NCBI GenBank assembly: GCA_032768795.1
Contig: CP136494.1
Location: 1,674,001-1,738,000 of the forward strand
Direction of reading: 5' to 3'
Source of the DNA: Tremella fuciformis
Lineage: Eukaryota > Basidiomycota > Tremellomycetes > Tremellales > Tremellaceae
DNA length: 64,000 nt
Position numbers and translations under genes: made by a program. Positions 12,531 to 24,400 of this stretch are shown here, in pieces (position 1 is the first letter of the stretch; the number at the start of each line of letters is the position of its first letter). The notes under the pieces were generated by a model. That model was not told the DNA's origin, searched no databases, and was given only the letters and a program-made list of their open reading frames with translations.

Positions 12531-15500
12531 ATGACGATCACCTTCCCATACTCCTCGGCGCCTACGCGTCAGATCAAGGAGATACAGTTTGGTGTGATGT
12601 CGCCTGAGGAGATTGTGAGTCGAACCGGACCCGATCGTTGTACAGTAATTAGAAGCCCAGCCCGACGTCATTTGATCGTCTGCAGTGGGCTGACACATGC
12701 AGAAAGCCTTCTCGGTCGCCAAAGTCGAGTATCCGGAGGTTATGGATGAGAATGGACGGCAAAAGGTCGGAGGGCTCATGGATCCAAGAATGGGCAGTAT
12801 GTCAGGCATATGCCGAGCTGACCAACGACTTACATACAGCCATCGATCGTAATTTCAAATGTCAGACATGCTTGGAAGGTATGGCAGAGTGTCCGGGACA
12901 TTTCGGTCACATCGAGCTGGCTCGTCCCGTCTTCCATGCTGGCTTCATGGTCAAGGTCAAAAAGATTCTCGAGTGCATTTGCTTCAGTTGTGGCAAGCTA
13001 CTGGTCGATACTGTCAGTGTTATCAATCCCGACCTAATGTCTGCTGATATCCAGCGTGACCCGTTGGTCGTCAACATCGTTCGTCGTGTAAAGCCTCAGC
13101 ACCGATTGAAGGCTATCTGGGCATTAGCCTCTAAGAGGACAATGTGCGAGCCCGATCAGCGCGATGACGAAGCTGGTGATGCTACGAACGAAGATCAGTT
13201 CAATCGGGAGAAGGATCGGGGACCTATTGTTGGCCATGGAGGTTGTGGAGCGGAGCAGCCCGTGTGGCGCAAAGAAGCGCTCAAGCTTATCGCGAAGATG
13301 AAACCCCCGGTCACCGAGAAAGACGAAGAATCAGCCGAACCCGAAGTGCGATCTGTTTCCCCAGGCGAGATTTACAACGTCTTGCGCAAAATCCCTGCAG
13401 AGGATCTGAACATCATGGGACTGAACATCGACTATGCTCGACCAGAGTGGATGATTCTGACCGTCATGCCCGTACCTCCGGCAGCGGTTCGCCCGTCCAT
13501 CTCCGTCGACGGTGGTGCCATGCGAAGCGAGGACGATCTGACATACAAGCTCAACCAGATCCTCAAGACTTCTGCGACGGTCCGCAGACTGGAAGCAGAA
13601 GGTGTCCCGCCTACCGTCATCGACGAGCAATTTGACTTGCTACAATTTCATGTCGCAACGTATATGGACAACGAGATTGCTGGCATTCCCCAGGACATGC
13701 AAAAATCGGGACGGCCCATCAAAGCAATACGCGCTCGACTGAAGGGAAAGGAAGGCAGGATGCGTGGCAATCTGATGGGAAAACGGGTCGATTTTTCGGC
13801 TCGTACGGTCATCACCGGTGATCCCAATCTGCAGCTCGACCAGGTTGGTGTGCCGAAGTCGATTGGCATGACCCTTACGTATCCCGAACGCGTCACCCCG
13901 TACAACATCGTGTACCTGCAGCAACTCGTCAATAACGGTCCTGCGACTTATCCTGGCGCCCGTTATTATGTCAAGGATACTGGAGAGCGCATCGATCTGA
14001 AGTACCGCAAGTCCGGAGAACCCATTAGTCTACAGTTCGGTTGGATTGTCGAAAGGCATTTGAAGGATGGAGAGTAAGTATCGAAACAGGTCTTTAGTCC
14101 TTTGCTCATGAAGCAGCTTCGTGCTGTTCAACCGACAGCCGAGTTTGCATAAGATGTCGATGATGTGTCATCGGGTCAAGCTCATGAATTACTCGAGTGA
14201 GGCGAATATAGGAAAGCTTTCCTGCAGTGCTGACGCTCAGCGTTCCGTCTTAACCTCTCCGTGTATGGCTGCTGGTTCTCGATTGGCATCATCTGATTCG
14301 CAGCACATCACCTTACAACGCTGATTTCGACGGTGATGAGATGAACTTGCAGTGAGCTAGACGTAGCGGTCCCGGACCCCCGAGTGCTGACCTGCCTCAG
14401 CGTGCCGCAAAGCGAAGAGACCAGGGCAGAACTGAGCCAGATTGCTTGGGTGCCACGTCAGGTACATATCATGCCCTTGTGCCTTTGGGTGCATCGTGCT
14501 CAGATCAGATCATCTCGCCACAAGCGAACAAGCCCGTCATGGGCATCGTGCAGGACACTCTTTGCGGTATCCGCAAGTTTACCCTTCGAGACAACCTCTG
14601 CGATTGGAAGATCGTTCAGAACATTCTGCTCTGGGTTCCCGAATGGGATGGCACGATACCTCCGCCGGCTATCCTCAAGCCAAAGCCGATGTGGACCGGT
14701 AAACAGCTTCTGTCGATGACAATTCCCAAAGGTATCAACATTACCTACAAGAACAACGAGAAGCCCTCACCGATCGATGTCACCGACGAAAATGTGCTCA
14801 TCGACAATGGCGAGCTCATCCACGGAACAATCGTTAAGAACATGGCTGGCAGCGCGAACAATGGTCTCGTCCATGTCATTTTCCGCGAGCTCGGCCATGT
14901 GGCCGCACGCGACTTCTTCTCCGCTTGTCAGATGATGGTCAACTTTTGGCTCCTACATTTTGGCTTCAGTGTCGGCATTGGAGACACGATCGTCGATGCC
15001 GCCACCATGGCGGGCATTACCAATCGAATGGTCGAGGCTAAACAAGCTGTGGCGAGGTTGATCAGCGAGGCTGAAGCGAATGGAATGAAGCCGAAGCCAG
15101 GCATGACGATTCGCGAGACTCTTGAAGCGGCGATCGCTACTGAGCTCAACAAAGCCCGTGACTGGACGGGAAAGACCGCTCAGGACAACTTGAAGTCCGA
15201 TAACAACGTCAAACAAATGGTGGTCTCAGGTGCCAAAGGTTCTTTCATCAACATCTCGCAGATGACCGGTGTTGTTGGGCAGCAGTTCGTCGAAGGCAAG
15301 CGGATTAACTTCGGTTTCCGTCATCGTACACTGCCCCATTTCTCAAAAGACGATTATGGACCGGAATCGAGAGGCTTTGTGGAAAACTCGTACCTTCGCG
15401 GTCTCACCCCGCAAGAATTCTGGTTTCATGCTATGGGAGGTCGAGAAGGATTGATCGACACTGCTGTGAAGACTGCCGAGACGGGATACATCCAGCGACG

Positions 15501-18366
15501 TCTGGTGAAGGCGATGGAAGACCTCAAAGTTGGCTACGATGGTACTGTTCGCAACTCCAATGGCGAAGTCATTCAGTTTCTGTACGGGGAGGACGGCATG
15601 GATGGAGCAGCGATGGAGAAGCAAAGCTTCGATATCATTCGCCTGTCCAATAAGGCCTTCGATCGCAGGTACAGGATTGACGTCTTCGGTGGGCCCGACG
15701 CAGGCTTTGGTCCGAGAACACTCGCAGATGGGATCGACAAGACATCGGCGTCGCTGCAAAATCTGCTTGACGACGAGTTCCGACAATTGAGCGAAGACCG
15801 CCTTACCCTCAGGCGAGAGATATTCCCGGACGGCAATCCTGGTCACCCTCTGCCTGCCAACATCCAGCGTATCATTCAGAATGCGCAGCAGTTGTTCAGC
15901 ATAGATCCTCGAGCTGCCAGTGACCTTGACCCAAGACATCTGATCCAAATCCGGAAAGAATTATGCGATCGCTTGGTGGTCGTTCGTGGGGACGACAAGT
16001 TGAGCAGGACTGCCCAGCACAATGCCACACTTCTCTTCAACATCCTTGTTCGGTCACATCTGGCCACCAGGCGCGTTCTCGAAGAGCATCATCTCACGCG
16101 GGAGGCATTCGAATGGGTAGTGGGCGAGATCGAACAGATCTTCAATAAGGCGGTCGTCGATGCAGCTGAGATGGTTGGTACTCTGGCCGCCCAATCCATC
16201 GGCGAACCCGCGACTCAAATGACCCTCAACACCTTTCACTATGCCGGTGTTGCTTCGAAATCGGTCACCGGAGGTGTCCCTCGTCTGAAGGAGATCATCA
16301 ACGTTGCCGTCAACATCCGCACGCCTGCCCTCAACGTCTACCTCGAGCCGCAATACAGTCGCACCGAACGGGACGCGCATCAAATCATGCGTAAACTCAC
16401 ATTCACTCGCCTGCGTGATATCACCGCATCAGTTGAAATCTTCTACGATCCGAAGCTCGACTCAACCGACATCGAAGAGGACAGGGACTTTGTTGACGCG
16501 TTCTTTGCCATCCCTGATGAAGACATCAAGCTCGAACAACATTCCCAATGGCTGTTGCGTCTTGAGATGGATCGAGCGAAGGTGCTGGAGGGTGGCTACG
16601 AAATGTCTCAGATCGTCAATGCCATTGTCGACACCGTCGGGAAAGATGTCTTCGTGATTCATTCCGAAGACAATGCCGAGAAACTGATCATCCGCATTCG
16701 GGTCGTATCGGACGAAAAGGAAGAGGAGAATGTGATCGGCGATGAGGACGGATTCCTGAAGAAGATCGAGGGAACGCTGCTTGATCATGTGGAGCTCGGG
16801 GGTATCACTGGCATCCAGCGAGTCTTCATCTCCGAGGGCAAGCAGACGGTTCTGTCGCAGGCTGGCGAGTACGATCAAGAACGCGAGTGGTTTCTCGAGA
16901 CCGACGGTATCAATCTGCGAGAGGTCTTGGCCGTCGATGGAGTCGATCCTGTTCGTACATATTCGAACAATTGTTTTGAGGTCTACCAGACCCTCGGTAT
17001 TGAAGCGGGCCGCAACGCTCTCTACAAAGAGCTCAACGGAGTCATTGAAATGGGTGGTTCATACGTCAACTATCGACACCTGGCGCTGTTGTGCGATCTC
17101 ATGTGCTCCAAAGGGCAGCTCATGTCCATCACTCGACACGGTATCAACCGGACGGACGCTGGCGCCCTATCGCGGTCTTCATTCGAAGAGACGGTCGAGA
17201 TCCTGCTGGAGGCCGCTGCCGTTGGGGACGTTGACGACTGCCGAGGGATTGCCGAAAACGTGCTGCTCGGACAAATCGCACCAATGGGAACAGGTGCCTT
17301 TGACGTGTCTCTGGACATGGAAATGCTGAAGGATGTCATCGTGGATCACCGTCTTCCTGTGCAAAACATGCTCCAGGCAGGCGTCATGAGCGGTGGCATG
17401 ACGCCAGGCGGAGCCATGACCCCATACGACAACTTGTCCCCCATGTGGACCGGCGGCAACGTCGGCGCTGCTGCCTTCTCGCCTATGCAACAATCGAACA
17501 ATGATGAAGGGGGCAACTTCAATCTCCTTGGTTTCGGTATGTCTCCTATGCAAGGTGGCATGTCCCCAGGAGGCGGATATTCGCCGGCCTCCCCGGGTGC
17601 ATACTCGCCAACCTCGCCGTTCCAGGTGACATCGCCAGCGTATAGTCCGACATCGCCATTCCAACCTATGGGTGGTGCCTCTCCATGGGTACCCCGTGCG
17701 GGGGGCGGTTTCGGAGGGGCGACGTCTCCAGCCTTCTCGCCATCATCCCCGCAGTACTCACCTACGTCGCCTCAGTTCTCTCCTACGTCGCCGACATATT
17801 CGCCAACATCTCCATTTGGCGTTGGCGCAGGCAATCGGGCATCCCCTTACTCACCTGCGTCTCCCGCTTATTCCCCAACAAGCCCGATGGGCGGTGTCAC
17901 GTCGCCGCAGTACTCTCCGGCTAGCCCGAAGTACAGCCCCACCAGTCCAAACCCCTTCTCGCCCACGAGCCCAACATACTCCCCGACAAGCCCGACCTAC
18001 TCTCCTACCAGCCCTGCAGCTCCTTTCCAAGCTACGAGTCCAAAGTTCTCGTACGTATCTGAGTTTGAAACCTACCAGTCTGTTGACACCCTCAGTCCAA
18101 CCAGCCCTCAATACTCCCCGACATCGCCGACGTATTCGCCCACCAGTCCAACATACTCTCCCACGAGCCCTGGAGGCTTTGGTTTCGCCGCCTCTCCTGC
18201 GTACAGTCCGACGTCGCCGCAGTACTCGCCGACATCCCCGGGTGCGGTCCCTGCCGCGAACAAGCAGGCGAACGCGCAGACGAACGGCCAGGCCATAGGG
18301 CCGGGTGCAAGAAATGGATGGGGTGCCCGAGGCGGGTACGCCTCCTCACCGAGCTGGAAGAGCTAG
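12531..18366 (+). CDS. RPB1: RNA polymerase II largest subunit Rpb1
   Basis: This is the catalytic core subunit of RNA polymerase II. Nine exons fit exactly in phase: 12531-12614, 12703-12796, 12840-14073, 14117-14196, 14241-14262, 14304-14351, 14401-14461, 14509-18050 and 18096-18366, giving 1,811 residues. The clamp zinc site ([17 protein letters not shown]), the [17 protein letters not shown] switch region and the Mg-binding [12 protein letters not shown] loop are present. So are the pore and trigger-loop region ([20 protein letters not shown]) and the invariant [20 protein letters not shown]. The C-terminal domain has 20 recognisable YSPTSPx heptads broken by Gly/Phe/Ala spacers; position 7 is never Ser. 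The gene contains a 22-nt exon and a 45-nt in-frame intron inside the CTD (see separate entries). It is divergent from VPS27 and convergent with the Pol eta gene. Confidence 0.99.
14352..14400 (+). other. RPB1: Intron splitting the RPB1 catalytic aspartate loop
   Basis: A 49-nt intron starts after codon fragment CA in [11 protein letters not shown](H) and ends with cctcag. Joining gives H-VPQSEET, the conserved continuation. It is one of five introns between 14074 and 14508. Confidence 0.95.
17578..18243 (+). repeat. RPB1: Heptad repeat tract encoding the RPB1 C-terminal domain
   Basis: Tandem codon repeats encode 20 heptads close to YSPTSPx. Residues at position 7 in order are G, F, F, Q, Q, T, F, A, M, K, N, T, T, A, Q, T, T, G, Q and G. 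Position 1 is Phe in four of them. Short spacers such as [20 protein letters not shown] interrupt the tract. It includes one intron (18051-18095). Confidence 0.95.
18051..18095 (+). other. RPB1: 45-nt in-frame, stop-free intron inside the RPB1 CTD
   Basis: The segment begins gtacgt, ends ccctcag and lies between AAGTTCTC and TCCAACC. Removal restores a clean heptad (FSPTSPQ). If it is kept, the frame stays open and inserts 15 non-heptad residues ([15 protein letters not shown]). Confidence 0.85.
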
Positions 18367-18595
18367 TGTAGTAGCTCAGTGTGTATACATATTCTTGGAC
18401 TTGGCGCGCTGGGTAAGCAGACCGATCAACATTGCGGGTTGAACTTGAAATGATCACTCAATGCCACTTGTACTCGTACGCTCCCAGTACCGTGTACTTC
18501 TGGGGCAGAAGAATGCATCGAAACGTGAAAATTCCACATTGCAGACCGGCACTTGTTTACTGGTACTGGTACAACAACATCTGTGCGCAACGAAT

Positions 18596-21187
18596 TCACT
18601 GGCCCTTCGGTGCAAAGAAGGCCTTGATGCCTTCTGGTTTCGTTTTTTTCTTCACCTTGGCCGCGGGGGCCTTTCTCGGCGTCGGCCCGCCTTCCTGCAG
18701 CTCCAAGGCGAAATGGTAATCCTCGTGCTCCTGCTTGAGATCCGCCAAGAGCGCCATTCGGGCACCCGACTCGGCATCGGGCGGAGGAGTGAAATGCTTG
18801 CCGCACTTTGCACATGTCCACAACGTCTCTTTCGCTTCGGTGTCATAATCGTCGATGATTTTGGTATCGGGTACATGCAGGCGAGGCGCAACAGCGGCAG
18901 CGGGCGAATTCGACCGATGTGCAGGTGGCGGCGGGGTCGGCGTCGTGGACGACTCGCCCGTTTTCCTGTTGGCGAGGAAAGTGTCGAGGGCGGTCTTCCG
19001 CCTCTCTTTGCCCGTGTGGAGCGTTGGCAGTCGAGTCTTCTTGAGAGGCGAGGCATCAGCCGTCGAGCTGGAAGTTGGTCGCGCCGCAACCGGCTGTGGG
19101 TCCAGTACGACTGGTATGGGAGAGCTGGATCGGGATCGCTTCTTGTCCGATTTAGTCGGAGTCACGGTTCCTTTCGCCGCGACCTGCCCTGAGCCGAAGA
19201 ATCCCTCTATGCCTTGTTGGCCACCCTCAAGCCTCTCGAGACCGTTGAACGCCAGAGCCATCTGCATAGAGTCAATCGTTGCCTGCTGGTTGTTCAGGAG
19301 CTCACATTGTTCAGCTTCATGCCCGCCCCATTCTGCATCGGCTGCGTGACCTCGTCCCACAGCTTCTTGGCATATTTGACGATGTATTCCGTGCTGAGGT
19401 GCCTGGTGAATGGGAAAGGTGTTTGCCTTGAACGGCTGGCCTCGCCGCCAGTTCGGTGGGAGAGAACGAGAGTCTTTGGCCAGAGACCTGGGGCGACTTC
19501 TCTCGCTTCCCTCAAACGGACGTTGAGCTCGCCAGCTAAGACATTGATCCAGTGTAGACCTTGTTCTGGGGTGGTGACGGACGGTCTGGTATTCTTTGAG
19601 GCGAGCATCGACTTGGTGGCAACTCGCTCTTTCACTATGGAGTTAAGTATCTGCCACCGGATCTAAAGCTGGGCGTACCTTCTGTATGGTCGACGCCCTG
19701 GCTTGTCAGCTCACGATCAGAATTGGGTGGAAGGACACTGACTCTGATAATGTTGTATACCCACAAGCTCTCCTCGCCGAAACGTCTCTGCAGCTCGTCG
19801 AGCGGGACAATTCTGTCTCTCAGCCTGAACATCACCAACAGGGGACGACATACAGCATGTCGCCAACAGTCTTGGCGTTGTATTCGTTCGCGATGGCGCT
19901 ACCTAGCTTGCCTCCCAAGAAACGTATCTGCGAATGAGCTCCTGCTTGCAGTCGCTAGCAGCTTCCTCCAAGCGTACGTCGGTAAAGTCCATATCGCGCA
20001 AGAAGTTTGGGGTGGCAGCCATACGCAGCACCGTCTGGTTGTTCGGCTTCTTCCACGACGAGCAGAGCTGCGAATCAACATGTGACAGAGATTACTGATC
20101 TGCGAAGTTGCTCGCCTTTGCCATGGCCTTGTTGTGGGCGATGCCCGCTGAGCAAGTGTAATGCAGGCGCTTGAACACCTCCGCCCGCAGTTCAGACATG
20201 ATCTCCGCCCCCAAGCACAACGCCCAATCTTCCCATCCGGGTCCAGCGGCCGGTCCGCCCTGCGAACTACGGGGCCCATCCCCATCCACTTCCTCGTGCC
20301 CGCCCGCATCGTCGATATCGCCTATCGGGAAGACATTGCCTGCCTTGCTCCAGTCTATCGGTGGCGCCGGGGGCAGTTGCGAGTCCAGGCCGTCGGGCGC
20401 GTCGTCCGGCACTGAAGCGAGAAAAGGGTGGAGGACCAAGAGACGCTCGACCACCTGCGTGGAGAGATCGAGGAAGGCCTCGTCAATCGAAGCTTTCTCT
20501 ATCGCAGTCAGCGCAAGGTAGAAGACGGGTAGGGGAGGTACCGATCTCTCCACGGGGCACCATCTCCTTGAAGATGGCTAGAATCTTGAGACTCTCCCGT
20601 CTGTACGGGTCCAGCGACACTTTGTGCGTGCGCGGGTCCACCTCGCCCCAATAGCCCGCCTCGGCCTCGCCATTGCGGTAGGTGGCGACGTGCTGCACGA
20701 CGAGGTGCGGACACATCTTTTTGGCTTCGTCGATCGTGTTGAACCTGACCGACGTCAGTATACGGCCTGTAGCCACAACACAGACAGATGAGGGACGCAC
20801 CGCTTGATCCCGTACTTCCGCGCAGGGTAGTTGACGGCGATGATACTCTGCCATTGCGCGCAGATGAGCGGGACGTCGTCCGGGATGCCCAGGCGGACCG
20901 ATTCGAATTCTGTCAGTCAGGCCCGTGTCTCGCGAGCTTCGCCAGCCAGACCCACGCGCATAGGCGGCGTCAATGTCACAGTGCGCCACAACGCGTAGCG
21001 GGTTGCTGCAACCTGTTCAGCCTTGCACGAAAGCTTGTAGTACCTCGACTGACAACACATTCATGGCCCCTGGACTGAGAAGATGTCTGGATTTAGCTGG
21101 TCGAGCTTGCTTCAGTCAGCGAGCTCACCGATACGTGGGCACGTCGGGCCGCTTGGACGGCCCGGCATGGTTCTGGAAGAAGGCCAT
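18596..21187 (-). CDS. RAD30: DNA polymerase eta (Y-family, translesion synthesis)
   Basis: The gene reads from ATG 21187 (MAFFQNHAGPSKRPDVPTYR). The exon with VVAHCDIDAAYA carries the first metal-binding Asp of Y-family polymerases, followed after splicing by QFESVRLGIPDDVPLICAQW and NYPARKYGIKR. Next come KMCPHLVVQHVATYRNGEAE and ASIDEAFLDLS (the SIDEAxxD catalytic motif), then the palm/thumb (CSAGIAHNKAMAKASNF, PNNQTVLRMAATP, RFLGGKLGSAIANEYNAKTVG). The little-finger region includes QRRFGEESLWVYNIIRGVDHTEV and SMLASKNTRP. The C-terminus has a ubiquitin-binding zinc finger (WTCAKCGKHF ... EHEDYHFALEL) and ends with a PCNA-interaction-like GIKAFF. Pol eta bypasses UV dimers at stalled forks. 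About seven short introns are inferred; the junction just upstream of NPLRVVAHCD is not resolved to the base. Confidence 0.95.
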
Positions 21188-21458
21188 GCCGCCATCAGAG
21201 ACGCGCGAACGATGACAAGAAAGCGGAGCAGATGAGATTGGAAACGTTTGATTCTCGGCAAGGTGACGGACGGGGTGGAGGTGGTCCACTCTGTTTCAGC
21301 GTGGGGTGAGTCACCTCGTTTGCAGCTGGAGTCAATGCCATGCATGATATCAAATGCGTTCATTATCTAGTGAAGACACGCTACAACAGAGTTTGATTGT
21401 GGAGAGGGCAGTTGGAAAGTGCGTGAGGTGAAACGTCTACAGTCATGGTTGGGAGCGG
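21188..21458. other. RAD30: Intergenic: UBR1 3' end / Pol eta promoter
   Basis: The two genes run in the same direction and are separated by only 271 bp, which must hold the UBR1 3' UTR and the Pol eta promoter. Confidence 0.5.
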
Positions 21459-24400
21459 TCAAAGACACGCCCATCCTCCAGAGTCAGAGGTCAATTCTAA
21501 TTTTCTCGCCGTGAGATGGGGGATCGCGTGCTGCAGCCATACTGCCCGTCTCAGTTCGTCCAGTCGGCCGAGATGGATGAATTGTCGATGCCCACGTCTG
21601 ACATCTCAGCATCAAGCTCATGAGAAACATCATGCTACTCACCTCATGTGGATGTCCAGCTCGCCGTGTCGGTCCAGATACGGCATGTTGCCAAAGCTGC
21701 CACTGCCGGCATAGAGATACAAGATGTGCCAGCGCCTGATGTCGACAAACATGCCCACAGCGGCACCGCAACTGAGGGTGAGCTGATATTGTCAGTGTTA
21801 GCGGGGGGCACTCACTCGCGCATGTGGATGTTACACTCCCCCTGTTCGCCCTCTGCACAGCAGTCGCCACTGAGGCACACGAGCTTGCCACAGAACATGC
21901 AGACAGCCGGGAACGAGGGTTTCATCTGGCACACCTCGCACCGCATCCCATGATAACGCTGTACCATCTCTTCGAGCAATCGAGGGAGACGGAAGAGCTC
22001 GTACACCCCAGGATATTCCAACGGGGGTACCACCCGGCCCTGCACCGCCCATTGCGACAGCCAGCGCGAGACAATGGGACTTTCGGTCGACTGAGAGTTG
22101 TTCAAGGTTTCTCTTGGTTTGGGAATAGCCAAGAGGTTAAGCAGTCGGCGATACTCGCAGCCTTTGGAGAGGATTAGCGTGGGTTCGGATAGCGGATACG
22201 ACCCCGCAATCGAGTAATAAATGATCGCGCACCGGCGCAGAAACGGCAACGTATGCGAGTAGAGGAGCTTGGAGAGCATCTCGTCCGAGAGATGAGCGAG
22301 AATGACCTCAGTGTCGGGGAATGGGCCTGCACTGCGAAGCACGGCGTGCATGATCGAGCGAAAGTTGGCGAACACCCCGAGCGCGTCGGCAAGGTTTGTG
22401 TCGGACGGTGGACTACTGCGGTCTGCGGGAGCAGTCCGAGTGAGGGATCTCCGGACAAAGACGCTGACACCTAGCATGACTCGCGTCAATTCTGCGTAGT
22501 AAGACATGACGATGACGCTGTGCAGCAGATCCGGAGCCAGCGCGGCCGTCTCGATGACCATACTGAGGGGCTGTCGCATGAGGAGCGGGGTCGGGAGCGT
22601 CGAGGCGCGATACCAATCCGGCAAGAATCGAGCAAATATACCCACGCGCAGAGCAGATCGGTCATACTTGAGGCCGAAATACACATCGAGCTCGAGTTGC
22701 AACATGCCGATTAGACGTTTGATGAGCTTCACAGTCGTGTCCGGTACCTGTTCCGCCACGGTCTTGCCACTGCCTCTCGAGTATCCCCGCTGCGTGATCT
22801 CGGCACATGCTACGGTGTAGGAGACGATGTCTTCGGGCAGGTACATGTGGGACTTTTTGCCGCGCAGCCGTTGACTCTGCTCGGACAGTGCTCGAGCCAG
22901 TGCGCGGAAACGATCGATCATCTTCGCTGAGTTGCGCATGGACTTGCGGTTTTCAGGATCCATCGTCTGATGATAGAAGATACAGTCGGTGAACCAAGGC
23001 GCCAATTCGCCAGTCTCGATGTGAAAGTCCCAGATCCGTGCAGAGTCCGACACACGTATCAGACCTTCTTCAGAGACGCTTCTGATCTTCTCCGATAGGG
23101 TTGCCGGGGTGCCATTGACAACCCTGGAGGGCTGTTTGATGGGTAGCAGTGGGGAGCGTGTCGTTTCGACGGGTATTAGGACGTTACCTATACTCTTGCA
23201 GAGCGGACAAAGGTACTCCTGCCTCATGGCGTTCTCAGGATGATGCCGTTGCACTTGCGCAGAATGTCGCAGCCGCGTGACATCGAAGTACGTCGCCATG
23301 CAGTAATCGTGCATCATATGTCCGCAGGCCGACATGTGGACACCGAACCTGCAGCTGCTTGAGGGGTATGCCTCGGTGATTTCCGGTTCGCCATCTTCCA
23401 TGTATCGCTGATAGCGACTAGCCTCATCCAGGCCAGATGGCGCAAGGAGAGACTCTTGCAGCCAATTGCGCTCATTCACGACTTCGCGAAGAATCTTGCT
23501 CGGTTGCAGCAAGGCGAGCATACCTCCCGGTAGCTTGGACGACACCTGTTCCTGGCAAACGATACACTGGCCGTAGTTGACCGTATCGTCCTCCTCGTCT
23601 TCATCAGGAATGTCCTCGTCGTCTTCAAGATTGGCGGCGAATGCGACTTGTCGTTTGGCAAACTCGGCCATAAGGGCCTTCTGTCTCGCCGCCGCGCTCT
23701 GTTTGGCAGGAATTGGTTGAGGTTTTGCCGCCTGCTGTCGTGACTCCCGGTATTCTGTGGTGAAGATCTCGGGCAGATTGCTGACAATGATCGACATGAT
23801 ATGATCGACTTTTGGATGGAACGCTTCAAAGGAGTCGGTAGCCTGCATCCACCACAGAGCCTGGAACGTGCTCATTGCATTGCTGCCTTCGATCATCTCG
23901 ACCGAAGCCATGCTGAAGTGCTTCTGATCGACGACAAGAGCAATCATGGCAAGTCGAAGGGCTAAATCAAGGAGCGATTCGAGCTGTGGCCGTTCGCATT
24001 CGTGTGGCCAGTCAGTGGTGCCGACATGTAGAGAATGCGCAAGAAGGTAGTTCACGAGGTTCGGAATGACGTCGTCACGGAAAAGATCGAGGAGATTAGA
24101 AAAGGGCTCTCCCTCGGGCGGGACGCTGGTAGGTTTTGGCAAGAGCAGAGGGTTCTCCTTGTCGGGTTGAACTCGTTTGGCTTCTTGCTCCAGACGGCTC
24201 TGCACCGCCCGATGCTCATTCCGGCTGTAGTGGCGCCAGTACGGATCGACTTCACTGAACAATTCAGGCCTGAGAATGTAGATCCCGGTGGAGGTCTCTG
24301 TCGGCTGTCGCAGGTCGGCTACTTCGTCCAAGACGTGAAGTATGGTTCTCTCCAAATACTTCTCTGGAAGCTTCTTGCTCAGCTCGGCGTACGTCTGGTT

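Noticed and set aside
17672..18298. Long alternative + frame and several minus frames across the RPB1 CTD
   Set aside because: They are produced by the repetitive heptad codons and have Arg/Pro-rich low-complexity translations.
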